Source: Hirundichthys speculiger (Eukaryota; Chordata; Actinopteri; Beloniformes; Exocoetidae). Taken from it: 64,000 nt of DNA. Positions 32,865-44,094 of this stretch are shown piece by piece (positions within the stretch are counted from its first letter, which is position 1; each line of letters starts with the position of its first letter). The translations under genes and the position numbers were made by a program. The notes beneath the pieces are model-generated. The model was not told the DNA's origin. It did no database searches and worked only from the letters and a program-made list of their open reading frames with translations. The DNA lies in assembly GCA_018398805.1 (NCBI GenBank), contig JAGFBZ010000289.1, positions 4,791,001-4,855,000 on the forward strand, in the 5' to 3' direction.

Positions 32865-33440
32865 GTAAAGTCAAAACTATTGATCCTCAGGGAATTATGG
32901 AACATTTCCTCAAAATATTTTTTAAAATATATTTTGGACTCGATGTTTCACAGAAGACTGTTTTTGAGGGCTCTCCACTGCATTGCTGCCCAAGATCATT
33001 GTCTAAGAAGAATTCCATTGCTCACACTTCAAAGCCCAGCAAAGCCAGTTTACCTGTGAACACCTGAAATATGGGGATGAGTTCTGGAAGTCTGGCCTTT
33101 TGTCTGATGTCACCAATTTTGAGTTTTTGTTGCGTGTTTATGACATAAGAGAAAAAAGGAATAGGCCTCTATCCCAGAAGCACCAACAGGGTGGTGGGAG
33201 CATAATGCTGTGGGGCTACTTTGCAGCTTCATTTAAAGGGAACTGCTGCCAGTCTTGGGTTAGGTTGACGCTGGGTCTTCGCACAAGTCAAAAACCCAAA
33301 ACATAGATCTAAACTCATCCCAAAACTTCTGAAGGACACCAAAATAATCTTCCAGGGCTCAGACCTCAGTCCAGTTGAGAATCTATGCAGGGAGTTCAAG
33401 GTTAATGTCGTAACGGCCATAGCCTCTAGTGTGCCTTTAA
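32865..33440 (+). pseudogene. Strongly decayed Tc1 transposase relic
   Basis: Fragments in several plus-strand frames keep the order of a Tc1 transposase: SKASLPVNT near 33050, LSDVTNFEF near 33095 (the WSDETxxxx position), HQQGGGSIMLWGYFAAS at 33180-33230 (the GGGSIM.WG block), and FQGSDLSPVENLCREFK at 33350-33400 (the [11 protein letters not shown] block with Glu retained). Frameshifts separate the parts and terminal repeats are not evident. It is an old immobile copy. Confidence 0.75.
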
Positions 33441-33477
33441 GTGATATAAAGCAGCCCCCATTAACTCCAAAGTGTGA

Positions 33478-33600
33478 GGGTTCAATGTAGCCCTCAACGC
33501 AGCCGTCACGGGTTCAACTTCCGGCTCATAAGACTCTTCGCTGCATGTCTTCCCTGTCCTCTGCCCCCTTTCCATCTGTCTCTATCTCGCTCTACAAATA
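33478..33600 (+). mobile_element. tRNA-derived SINE fragment
   Basis: CGCAGCCGTCACGGGTTCAACTTCC contains a B-box-like GGTTCAACTTCC, followed by GCTGCATGTCTTCCCTGTCC and a pyrimidine-rich body (CCATCTGTCTCTATCTCGCT). This is a pattern common to a family of teleost SINEs. The A box and tail are degraded. Confidence 0.5.
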
Positions 33601-36600
33601 GACCAGTACCAAAAGAAAAAACCATGCAATTTGGAGTTGGAACAATTTACCATAGAAAAATGGGTGAAGTACACTCAAGAGACAAGTCTCTTAGTTGGGA
33701 TCTACTAATAGTTTGTTGTAACATATAAATTACACAATTGATTATTACACAATTAATTTTCACAGGTCAAAACATTTTGGGCTTTACAGGTTTTTCTGCT
33801 TTCAGCAGAACACATCACTAAAATATCTTAAGTCCTTTGTTATTTTTGGAACACTTTTGTTATGGTTATTTCCACAGACAGAGGAAAAGTTTTGTTAGAT
33901 TTGGTAAGGTAGGCTGATAATTTTGACCTTTACTCTTTGTGTAGTGTGCTGTGGTTTCAAATTTGCTCGAATGACTTCTCTATTTTTGGAGACGTAGAGG
34001 GTATTTTGGTAAGTGGAATAGAATAATGATCCTGTTATCCTTTTTCTATCAGTCTGACATTTATACTCATGTTGGAAGATTAACTTTCAAAATATGTCTT
34101 CTCTGATGTAACTTAAAAGGGGAAAAAATAATCGCAAGTGGGAATGTATCTAACTTTTATCACTCAAAAGATAACCACTTGCAGGATTTAGCTGACCAAC
34201 TAATTCATGTGATATCCACAACTTTGCAGAGAAAGCGATGTCAAGCAGATTTGTTTTAAGACAAGAAACCTGTAAATTGTCTGCAGTTTCTTGGCTACAT
34301 TTTATACAGACTTAGGATGCATTCACACTGAGCAATCAGTACCATACCCAAACCCAACAGATCCCTAAAGTCTGGTTCATTTGGCTTTAGTGATTGTTCC
34401 ATTTCCTGCTTAAGCAACACACAATTTCTTTCAATTTCTTACACTGCATGGTACACATTTATGTGAAGGAGGGCATAACCATGATGTATGCATGACGTGT
34501 AATTGTGAAAGCTTCTCACAACAGTCATTTGATATCAAAGATGTGAGAGGAATCTATCTGTTCTATTCTCTTTTACGTGTCAATATGTGAGTTGCGCTTT
34601 CCGCAAACTCTGCATCTTGTGATCGCGGGTTTAGGGTAGCAGGTGGTCTGAAACTGTACTGAATCTGTACCGAGACCGTGACACAAAAACCGCAGTACGG
34701 TCCGTACCGTGAGCCACTTGTACCGCTTGCACCCCTAATGGATACTACACCATGATATGGGTATTCTTGCTTATGAACTTTCCGTGAAGTGATATTCAGA
34801 TCTTTACCACATAGTTCAAAGTTTCAAGAACTTCAATAATTCAGATTACTTCAAGCAGTTAAGAAGATTATAACTCTATAATAAACACATTGTAATTATA
34901 TACTGTATCTAATCCCTACACAGTTTCAGTGAAAGGAAATGACTCAATCCTATGAATTAGTACACAACCCCAAATTTGGGATAATTATAACTAAATGCCA
35001 AAAAAAGAAAGAAAGAAACCATCTCCTGTTGTCATCAAATACTGAGTGTGTACAGGTTTTGAGCTAGGGCCCAAATGCAGAAGAGCCAGAGGCAGGAGCC
35101 ACCAACAAAAAAGTCCTTCATTAAGTCCAAAAAACAAACACATTTAACTGAGGTAAGTCCATAAGAAACGGAGAGACAGCAGGGCAGCAGCAAGGGAGCA
35201 AACAGGAGTCAAGATCAGCAGAAGATAAACAGGATGAAGAACAGACAGACATTTTAGCATGTGAAAATTTCAAAATTATAGTCTCTTTTATGATTTGTTT
35301 TATTTTTATCGGAGAGTAATGATTTGTGGTTTTTATATATTCAATGTATTTGTCTGTTATTTGGGTCAAATTGTGTGTTTTTTTTTTTTATCTTCTTTTA
35401 TGAATGTTATTTGAAACCCATCTGTTTCCTGTCAGGGATAATAAAATGACTGAAATGAACTCTTTTTCCTTTTAACCTTTTAACTGAAGTTAAAAGGATA
35501 AAGACATTTATTTTATCCTTCCCCACTTGATTCTATGTTAAAGCCAATTTCAGCCCTGTAATTGACACCTCCATAATTTGAAAGGGATCCAGTCAAGACT
35601 GACACTTTAGCCACTGATTTACACAGAACAGCAGACATGCACACACCAGCATATATTTATCTGAAAGTAGACGAAGATCGAAGGAAACTTGTGTCAGGCT
35701 TTCCCGGTTTTTCTTTTTTTTTTTTTACATTCCCGCTCTTATTAGCCATTCATTGATCCATCTTTCCTCCTGCAGCTATCCAGAGCAGCAGTTGCGCTCA
35801 GCTGCATCACACCCCCCCAGTTCCTCATCCATGAAACTAAAATGACCTTCACTGGCTCGCCATGCCAGATGAAGTGAAGAACAGCATCAGGGTGTTATGG
35901 AGAGAAGAGAAGGAGGGAGGGGGACGTGGTAAATGAATAGAAGTGGATGTGGCGAGACAGATGAAATGGACGATAGCTAGCATTGTGGTGCTGAAGGAGA
36001 TGAGGGAGGAAAAATTAAATAAAGCAGGGAACAAAAAAAAAACCCCATAAGAAACAAAAACTGGGAGGAATGAAAAAAGGAAAAAAGGAAAAATAGATCA
36101 GTGAGTTAGTATGATGAATAGCAGCATGGTCACTTAAAAAAGTCCTCATTTTGTACTGTATACATCACCCAAAACCTGTTCACCTACTAGTAGACCCCAA
36201 CCAGGGAGGTAGTAAACAAAATTCATCCTGCAAAGGTAATCAAGTGTCTCCTGGTGGAGGAGGATCTCATGAAGCTGGAATGACAGAAATTAGATTTAGT
36301 GCCCACACATGTTTGACCTTCTTTTTAACCCAGTTTAGCCTTGTTTCACTGCACCGGAAAAGCGACAAGGAAAGAGACTGAAAAAAGTAAGGAAAGTGCT
36401 CATGGAGTGCTGCAGGCTTCGCTCCCTGTCTGACTCATTGCAGAGTCATGAAACACCAAAGCCAGTAAAGAGAGATTAATTTAAAACTATCCTACATTCA
36501 GCAGAAAGCCTTTGAGTAGGAACCCTGGCAAAACACCCATCAAGCGATGGAAAATCTCTTACTTTGTCTTTCTGTCTCAATCTCACTTTTGCTCTCTATC

Positions 36601-37094
36601 TTGCTCTTCCACTCTGTATAATCTTTGCCTCATTAGCATTTCAAAAATCCTATCTTTCTGAGTCATGCAGTGACGTGCTCTGGTGAGTTTGACATTAGCT
36701 GGCTATGTAACTGAGGGACCTCAGCCTCCCCATGCAAGACTCACTTCAGTATTATTGTATGTTTAGTGTGCAACAAAAATCACAATTCTTCGACAGGCAG
36801 GAGTCAATACAGCAGGAAGTGCTTGGGGAAGTAAAGGTTTGGTTGAAAATGTTTTAATATTTTAGGAGAAATTGGGTCACTGTTGCAGAAATGCAGTGAA
36901 AAATAAAGTAATGTATGAAACAGATGACAAGTTTAGAGATACAAGTTACAAAGAAGATTCTACATCAACAGGTAATGAAAAGAATAAAGGATTAGGATCA
37001 TTATAATGAAAAAAGTGATTTTTTCAGAGTAGTAAATATAATCTACGCAAACCATACACAATTTAATCGATTATTGCAGTCAGCCAAGGAATTA
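33601..37094. other. Intergenic DNA; one hAT-like terminus
   Basis: No gene is recognised. At 34660-34737 the sequence TACCGAGACCGTGACACAAA ... CAGTACGGTCCGTACCGTGA ... TTGCACCCCTAA resembles the right terminus of an Ac-like hAT element (reverse complement TTAGGGGTGCAA...). The block 35041-35130 (CCCAAATGCAGAAGAGCCAG) and the T-rich tract around 35379-35389 belong to unspecified repeats; GGGATAATAAAATGACTGAA at 35436 resembles a LINE 3' end. Other frames here are not protein-like. Confidence 0.4.
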
Positions 37095-37375
37095 TAAAGT
37101 AATGGGTTTTGAGCGAGCGGGACGAGCGGGACAGAGAACTGTGGATCTTCTCTCCGGCTGCCAGCGAACAGCGAACCGCAGAAGTGAAGGCAAGTGATTT
37201 ACATAGGGGTACTGTGTATAATAGCGTGAATGCAAATGGTAATTTTTTGAAATGATGATATATTACATTTCACTTGTCTTCGACGTGCCTCTGTAGCGTC
37301 CCATTACTTCAAATGAAAGTTTGAATCTGTCGCTGGCGACACCATGGCTGTTAACCGTCCGTAGAACTGCAGGTC
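37095..37375. other. CpG-rich patch in A/T-rich surroundings
   Basis: GAGCGAGCGGGACGAGCGGG, CTCTCCGGCTGCCAGCGAAC and GCGAACCGCAGAAG give an unusual cluster of CpG between 37110 and 37180, with further CpG to 37365 (CTTCGACGTGCC, TGTCGCTGGCGACACC). It could be an unmethylated promoter-like patch or the 5' end of a dispersed element. No downstream open reading frame or TATA box fits clearly. Confidence 0.35.
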
Positions 37376-37384
37376 AGTTGCAGT

Positions 37385-37856
37385 AAAATACACTAAATTG
37401 CCAAAAGTATTCGCTCACCTGCTATTATATTAAAACTGCATTTTGGGGCTTTATTGTATAATGCTGATTCATAAGTCCATGACTTTTGCTCTAGATTCTG
37501 GCCTGTTGAGGGCCATCGCTTCTGATTATCATTCTGGCTCCATCAAGTCACTAAGTTTTGACACGTAGGCGTCTGAAGAACTTATATCAAGGTCCCTATA
37601 TTGTTCATGTGTTGTTTAAAGACGGTTGTTTCTTACTGACAAATTGTCATTTCTGATCATCTGCCTTCTGTGATGTGAGTAACTGACCTCTCTAAACTTG
37701 TATACAACTTGGATAATAAATCGACTTTGCACCTCTGTCGTAGTCAGTGTATCGTTTAACTGCTGATTGACTGTCTCACTAGAACACACTATGTGTATAT
37801 ACTTATAAATAAGATATACATAAATTCTTATTTCACACCTGCCTTGACTCACATAC
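37385..37856. mobile_element. Possible Tc1/mariner-type terminus (ATTGCCAAAAGTATTCGCTC)
   Basis: TACACTAAATTGCCAAAAGT followed by ATTCGCTCACCTGC matches a well known fish Tc1/mariner-type inverted repeat pattern. A block CACACCTGCCTTGACTCACA at 37836-37855 resembles the sequence that normally follows it, suggesting that 37425-37835 is a later insertion or an unrelated segment. Immediately right, CAGGGACGGCCCTGG (37857) resembles a hAT terminus. Only ends are visible, so limits are approximate. Confidence 0.4.
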
Positions 37857-38345
37857 AGGGACGGCCCTGGACTTTCCACATCTCAGTAGGCCCATCAATA
37901 GCCAGGGGGGTGCTATAGTGAAATATTAATATTGTTGTAACAACACCCACACATACGAACTATTTATGATTGTTTATTCAAGAACACTAATATTGAAGAA
38001 CGACTAAACATCACTTGCATCTCCTAAACAAAGATGAACATAAACATTGTCTTTTATATTGCTACTTTACAGCTACTTATATGCTTGCATTTTAAACAGA
38101 AAAAAATCTATATCAAATATTCTTGATTAACATTTCTTTATTAGCTTTGCTTGGAATGACAACCATCAAACCTGTACTTTTACCTCCAAAAATCTAACGC
38201 TTTGAATAAACATATTTGATACCTAGGCTACAGGAAAAGAATAAAACAGATTTGGTTTTTTTTCCAGAATCTTATTACATGTGTAGCCTTTTAGGTCTAT
38301 TCTGTGTCAGAAATAGCCTGCTTGACACATTTTAGGTTTATTATG
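37857..38345. other. Intergenic DNA, A/T-rich
   Basis: This begins with a hAT-like CAGGGACGGCCCTGG word and otherwise shows no recognisable gene or repeat. Confidence 0.4.
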
Positions 38346-38950
38346 CTAGGGCAGGGGTCGGCAACCGGCTGCTCTGGAGCTGCATGCGGCTCTTTAGCCC
38401 CTCCGCAGTGGCTCCCTGTCGCTTTGGGGGAAAAAAACTTGCTCTGGAGCACATGTACTGCCCCGTAGGTTGCTTGCCAGCAGGGGGCAGAACGAATATG
38501 TTTTGCGCAAAATACTGCCAGGTTACTGCAACGAGGAAGTCATATCTGTGTGTTGCATTCTGGTAAAGGAAAAAAAAGGTGAGCGCGTGCTCTGTAACTA
38601 GTGCCGGACATCTGTATGTGTTGCTCATGTACCGCCGGAAAAATATAAAAAACATTTCCCACACCACATCGGTGTGTTGTTGTGGTGTAACACACAAATG
38701 AAGCGATATTGAAAACCTCCCCAAACCTGAAAAACGTTTCATTGAACATGAGGACGTTTGCATTTGGAGTCCTGTCAATCTTTGGATCCATATACTGATG
38801 CGAGCAGGTTTTCTCCAGCATGAACTACATCAGATCCAAATATCACTCATCTCATAGACGCCAGCCTGCAGTCCTGGATGAAAGTCGCGTCTTACAGCCC
38901 TGATATATAGAAGCTAAACAAATCACATTAAGCAGGTGAGAACACTGTCA
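38346..38950 (+). mobile_element. hAT-type element relic
   Basis: The left end CAGGGGTCGGCAACCGGCTG followed by CTCTGGAGCTGCATGCGGCT is a typical hAT terminal sequence of the kind found in many vertebrate Charlie-like elements. About 420 bp on, a hAT transposase C-terminus remains (38766-38903). The region between is non-coding and most of the transposase is absent, so it is an internally deleted copy. The right terminus and the 8-bp target duplication were not found. A second hAT-like start, CAGTGATTCCCAAAGTGTGA at 38955, belongs to the same family as the element at 54541. Confidence 0.7.
38766..38903 (+). pseudogene. hAT transposase C-terminal dimerisation fragment
   Basis: The frame reads GVLSIFGSIY, a TGA stop (38796-38798), CEQVFSSMNYIRSKYHSSHR, then a tail to TGA 38901. 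FGS.Y.CE..FS.MN.IKSKYR is the conserved start of the hAT C-terminal dimerisation helix region in transposases related to ZBED/SCAND3-type genes. The in-frame stop and the absence of the rest of the catalytic domain make it a relic. Confidence 0.75.
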
Positions 38951-39121
38951 CAGTGATTCCCAAAGTGTGAGCCCCAGCCCCCTGGTGGACTGTATGACCT
39001 TTTGCATTAAAAACTCTAAAACCGCCAAACATAGTAGGAATAAGCTTTTGGATGGATTCAAATCCCTCTGATTACAGTATAACTATATATAAAACATCAT
39101 ACACTGTGTTATCTTCATTTT

Positions 39122-39180
39122 GAAATGAAATGAAATGTAAAATACTTTATCAATTCCAGAAGGGAAATTCAATTTTAAGG
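39122..39180 (-). mobile_element. LINE 3' end with (ATTTC)-type tail
   Basis: On the minus strand this reads GAATTTCCCTTCTGGAATTG, ATAAAGTATTTTACATTTC and then ATTTCATTTCA. It matches the 3' end of the LINE at 53109-53336 (TTTCCCTTTTGGGATTAATA, AAGTAATTTTCATTTC). It is a severely 5'-truncated copy with only the last ~60 bp. Confidence 0.7.
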
Positions 39181-39747
39181 GTCAAATAGGTATTCCTGAA
39201 ATTATACAGATTTTTAAAATTAAATTTTAAATTTCCCCATGCAATGCTGCTGTGATTAGTTAGGGTAGGAGAGAGTGAGGTAATGTGAGATGGTTTTTAC
39301 ATCCTCCCCTCTAAGCAAGCTAAATTGATGCATCTGTAAAATTAACACATTTCCCATTAAATTAGGATGTTTCCTAAGAATGGAAACAATCGGAATGTTT
39401 GCCAGACTAAAGACGGTGTAAATATGACCTTTTTGAAAAAGTGGTCAAGTGTCTCATTTTACCCCAGCTACGGGGGAACCTCTCTGATTTCGTCGCGCCA
39501 TTCTCGGCCTCGCTTGCTCGGAGGTCCCACTGGCCTGTTTATTACATTAATGCAAGCTACACAATTCAGCCTTGTGTGTGTATCATGTATCTTATTTGCT
39601 GAGCCCTTTGTACTGTATAGACACCTGTTTCATCCACATTAGAAATCATGTGGGGGGGAATTTCTGTCTGTTAACGATAAGGAGAAAGGGAATCCAAACT
39701 ACTTAATCTTAGAATAAAACATGCATTGGAAGAATTAATTCTCTTAC
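39181..39747. other. Intergenic or element DNA beside the pogo relic
   Basis: No coding region is recognised. The words GTCTCATTTTACCCCAGCTA and CGGGGGAACC at 39450-39480 may belong to the pogo-type element whose transposase lies to the right, because similar GTCTCA/TTTACCCC words accompany such elements in fish. This is uncertain. Confidence 0.35.
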
Positions 39748-40238
39748 CTGTCCATGACTACTGCCAGATTATCAAAGAACTCCCCAACAGTCGTTCTATT
39801 GAAGGCAGTGGCCCTTCCGAGGGATGTTGCTTCTGGAGTTCGGTCAAAAAGTCGGCGACGTGCTAGGAAGCTGCGGAATAATTCTTGACCTATAGACAAT
39901 CCATTATAAGATTTAGCCTTGTGGGAAGATCAGCCTTAGTTACCATAGGAAATCACATGATGTCTTGCACACCCTGGCTTACCTGCACACCGTCTCTTTC
40001 CAATTGGCAGGCATGAGGACATGGTTCTTTTCTGTATATTCAAATGCCAGGGCACTTAGCTGGAGAGAGGCCATAGGACTGTTCAGCAAGTTCCTTCAGG
40101 TGTTTGGAAAGTTCTTCCTCCACCTCAGTGAAAATTCTCTAAAGACTTCTTTTGCTCCATGACCTCAGTAGCTGCACTTTCCATCTGTTCAAGGGAGGTT
40201 TTGCCCCAGGTTGTCTTCCTGTTGTATTTCCTTGCCAT
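39748..40238 (-). pseudogene. pogo/Tigger-type (CENPB-like) transposase relic with introns
   Basis: On the minus strand, ATG at 40238-40236 opens MARKYNRKTTWGKTSLEQM and SAATEVMEQKKSLENF, like the N-terminus of pogo-type transposases just before their helix-turn-helix. After a deletion and frameshift it continues FTEVEEELSKHLKELAEQSY, GLSP, shifts again, then LSALAFEYTEKNH and MPANWKETVC, the CENPB-type second DNA-binding region. GTAAG follows (39982 down). A 93-bp gap ends in CTATAG, then 39889-39748 reads QELFRSFLARRRL, DRTPEATSLGRATAFNR and TTVGEFFDNLAVVMDR before another GTAAG. RTPEATSLxRAxxFNR is diagnostic for fish pogo-like transposases. The DDE catalytic domain is not in the window neighbourhood. 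Frameshifts and the missing HTH show it is dead. Confidence 0.8.
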
Positions 40239-40782
40239 GATGGATTTTTCAAACTATTTAAGACATGAAAAACAAAACTTACTTTTTGTCTTACATTGCC
40301 CGCCTACAGTGTCTTACTTTGCCACATGGCATTTGTCTCACGTTAACCTACCACCACTTTTTTATTAAAACAACCTCTCTGCACAATTCAGGCCAATCTT
40401 TAGCCAGCAGCGTCACATCATTTTAAAAGGCATTAGTTCAACAATATATGGGATATGAGTTTGTCCGCTTGAATCAATTACTTTTAGCTCCAGAGTTGAT
40501 TAAGTTGAAAAATGCAAAAATTTACTTTTACATCCCAAAAATGTATTTTTGTAAAAAGCACATGCTTACCACAGCGCAATGGAGTCACACTCTTCAGGGC
40601 CAGAGTGAAATTGGACGGGTCTTGAAAATCAGTCGCACAAATGACCACAGGTGTGTCTTATTGTTTAGATACAGGGGGTGTCTCACAATACTCCACTCTC
40701 CCCTACCATTCAACCAATCATCCTTCAAACATTCACTGCCTATTCCACAGACATTGCACCACGAAAAGATGACAAAGATGAA
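40239..40782. other. Intergenic DNA right of the pogo relic
   Basis: No gene is recognised. GTGTCTTACTTTGCCACATG and GTCTCACGTTAACCTACC (40309-40350) may be remnants of the pogo element's terminal region. The 143-codon plus-strand frame at 40448-40879 runs into the miniature element and is not protein-like. Confidence 0.4.
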
Positions 40783-41290
40783 TACCGTGATTCCTTATTT
40801 TTCGCAGTTAATGGGGACCCGCGCCCCCACTGCAAAAATCAAAATCCGCGAACTGCGGAGCCCACCCGAGTCTAAATAATGTGTTTGAAATATGTTTAAA
40901 AACCGCAAAAAAGTAGTGAGGCACTGCAGCGAAACAAGACAAAGGCTCAACTGTGGTCTTTCTGTTACCTTCACACTCTGAACACTCACGGACTCTGAAC
41001 CGTAGTAAAGAAAACGCTGGTATTGTACTATTTTTGGCTTGTAATTAGCGGCTAACACGCTAACAACAACAAAAGAAGAAGTCTGGTTTTCTTTGCATGG
41101 AACGGACACTTTATTCTGTCACTGCAGGAACTTGTAATATCACACAGGTTGGATTGTTTGGCTCCTGTCGGTTAACAGAGAATGCAAATCTATACACGCT
41201 GGGCTGCTGTTTAAGCTCACTTTTTCATCTAACCCTGTTTTTGTTCTGCCGTCCCACGACACAAACACACCATTACCCATAAGGCTACAG
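40783..41290 (+). mobile_element. CAGTGATCCC-family miniature element, copy B (right part missing)
   Basis: The left end TACCGTGATTCCTTATTTTT is followed by CGCAGTTAATGGGGACCC and the shared landmarks GGCACTGCAGCGAAACAAGA, GTGGTCTTTCTGTTACCTTC, ATGGAACGGACACTTTATTC and CCATTACCCATAAGGCTAC. The right end with GGGATCACTGTA is missing: similarity stops at about 41290 and is followed within about 15 bp by another dispersed module (41300). The recurring MERxLYS..AGTCNITQ frame is a by-product of the repeat, not a gene. Confidence 0.8.
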
Positions 41291-41299
41291 TAGTTTTCT

Positions 41300-41620
41300 G
41301 TCGTCAGAAGAAGTTTGGAGAGCTCCTGGCGACGATGATGTGACTTTTCTCTTCTCCTCTTCCTCTCTGGCTTCGCTGTGCCGCTCTGGATGTGTCAAAT
41401 GGGTTCAGAAAAAAGCTACTCCAGGCCGACTTTTAAATGCAAAAAGATATTTATTTACAAAAAAAAAGAAGGCATAAATGACAGACTTCTGCAGCAAGTC
41501 TGGGACCTTTCTGAGATGATGAGGGTAAGATCGAAGAACAAAGAAATACGCAGGTTCTTTATAGCCTCTGTGTAACACCTTTCCAAGCTTCAGTTCCACA
41601 GGTGTAACCAGTCAAATTTA
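41300..41620 (+). repeat. Dispersed module of unknown class, copy 1
   Basis: This matches 57535-57790: AGAAGAAGTTTGGAGAGCTC, CTGGCGACGATGATGTGACT, CTCTCTGGCTTCGCTGTG, GGGTTCAGAAAAAA, GACTTTTAAATGCAAAAAGA, TATTTATTTACAAAA and ACAGACTTCTGCAGCAAGTC. Both copies stand shortly downstream of a left half of the CAGTGATCCC element. It has no coding capacity. An LTR fragment or a SINE-like unit are both possible. Confidence 0.65.
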
Positions 41621-44094
41621 ATGAGACCATTTCATATTCACTCCTTACTTGCTTTCTTCTTCAAACATAAACAGTACCGTCTTAAGTTTACAGTTGGGAT
41701 TCAATCAGAACCTCTCTAAGACAGATTCTCAGTTCTTGTCTCTTCTTGGCCATGAACTGTTCTCTATTTTTCTGATGAGGACTCAGTGAAACCTACAAAC
41801 TTGCAGACAGAGTAATTTCACACACCAACATTGAACTCTTTAACTCTGAGAATATGTTCTGAACTTAGTGAACTCATGCAGAGGCCTTAAAATGTTGGCT
41901 TCTTTAAAGAACATAGTCAAAACTTGTAATAAGAAGTAAAAGATCACATTGTTCAGACACCACACTACCTTCTTAATTTCAATAAGTAAGTAGCTGTTGA
42001 ATAGATACATAAATGGGAGGTACAATGTTACCCAATTCATCAAAGTATATTATAGTTTTTTATTTCAGTTATTTTATACTCAATATATGCAATTAAATCT
42101 ACTCCAAAAAATGTCAGTGCAAATTGTTACCTCAGATTTAATGGGTAAATTCTATAGATACGTTTTTACAGTGTAGGAGGGTAAAACAGACTTCAGACCA
42201 CGTGTTTTAACTCGACTGCAGATTGAATTCTTAATATCCACAATGGAGCAGTCAAAGAAGATTTTAGTGATAGCAGCATATCAGAAGTCCTAAACAGTTT
42301 TTCAAAGATGTAAAAAAAAAAAAAAAAAAAATTCTCAAAAGGCCACTCCTGCACTTTTATATAAAACCAAAATGCCTCTTTCATGGAAATGATGATGCTG
42401 ATGTCACAGCCCCGTCTATAATCCAGACCTCAGCCCTGCTGGATGGTAGATTACAGGCTGGCATTTGTGCTGAGAAGATGCTGACCCCATGAGCTCTGCA
42501 GCTTTCTCTTATCAAGCTCTCGTGTCTAGAGGTTGGACACAGATATTCATGCTCCATCTTTTCCATTTTTGGTGTATTTCTGTGACAGCATCGCAGCGCC
42601 ACATACAAACCTGGCGTATATACTGTGGAGCGCTTTAGAATAACTTCCAGGGTTTTGAGTGGATGAAGACGTCTCTAGAACCGATGCCGTGTGTGCATGC
42701 CGTGGGGAACATTTTAAAAAAAGAAGAAATAATCTTCATCAGAAAACTCAGTCAAAGCCTCTCAAAGCCCTTTTCATGTTTGTGGTGTCCTTGTGATGTT
42801 AGACAGACAAAGAAGTCCAGAAATCAGCTTTTTTTTCAGTATTTATACAAGATGAAGAAAATTTGTTGACAAAATGTATGCTGTGTGGCTTTTTGTGACT
42901 GGAAAATTCCACGTTCAATACTTAACATTATCCATTCAAGGTGATGTCCTTCAGTTTAGTTAGTTTGGGTTTGATATGTTTGTTTATTGATAAATCTCTA
43001 GATATATATTTATATTTTCAGCTGTTGACAAAAGCTGAAATGACATTGCCAGCAGAGCGTATATACGTATGGAGTTCTCGCACAAAAAACACAGCATACA
43101 ATTTACTCCATGTAAGGTAGAACAGGATTATAGACATCATCCATTATTTAGAATGCAAGGAGCCATGCTGCTTATAAATACTACACCAGAGAAGATGAAA
43201 AGTTTACTTTTCTCCTGGATTCATCTCTATTCACCAGAGACAAAAAAAAAAAAAAAAAAATCAAGGGAGGCTAGTGACAGCATCTTTGAGAAAATTCTGA
43301 GATAGGATTAGCTATTAAGGCAGTAACACCATGTTTATGAAAGAAGGAGATGGCTGAAATGTTCAGACTTGGGAAAGAGGTTGTATGTTACCATTATCTA
43401 TGTTTACAATAAATTACACTTTCAGATTGTTTGGAAACTAACAGGAGGTGTTGGCTTTTTCTTTCAAGCTTCAGAACTTAATAAATGTAGGGAAAATAAA
43501 AGGAAATATGATAAAATGTACTTCTCATACTAGTAAAACCTCAATCAAGTGAATGAAGATTGTCTAGAAACTAATTAAAGGATCAGCGTTTGGTTTGTAG
43601 AAAAGGCAGGTTATACAAAATTAATACAGAAAAATCTTACAGGAGAGATGCACTTTTTTTAGTTTAATAAAAAAATATTCGGTCTGTAATTTAATAATAA
43701 GGCAGCACAAAAGAATGTTGTGCTCAGTGGGTCTCCCTATGGTGTGGAGGTTATGTTGCTTGCACCCCTCATCTAAGATTCCCTCTAGTTTGGTGTCTTG
43801 CTCTGTCACTCCTTCATTTTTCTCTCCCAACATTACTTTGTTGAGTTTCATAGTCGCCTCTGCCGTGATGTTCATAGCTCTGTGAGCTAGTTCCATTGTC
43901 GATGTGTGATATAGTGCTGTAAAGGATGCAAAGTGAGATGGGAGACTGTGAAAGTTAGAAGACATTTCCAAAAAGTACTAAAACATACCTTCAAATTAAA
44001 TTGAAACTCATATTTCAATGTGAAAAAAACTCCTTTATAAAAGAGTGGAATGCCCTCTCTGGGTTGGGAGGGAAGTCATGACTGAAAAAACGAC
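41621..44094. other. Intergenic DNA without recognised genes
   Basis: A/T-rich, with A18 at about 42313-42330 and A18 at about 43243-43260. A minus-strand frame at 43621-43971 has a somewhat protein-like middle (see findings) but no flanking gene structure. No other coding or repeat signal was recognised. Confidence 0.45.

Noticed and set aside
40448..40879. 143-codon plus-strand frame
   Set aside because: Its second half is the CAGTGATCCC element read through; the first half is A/T-derived.
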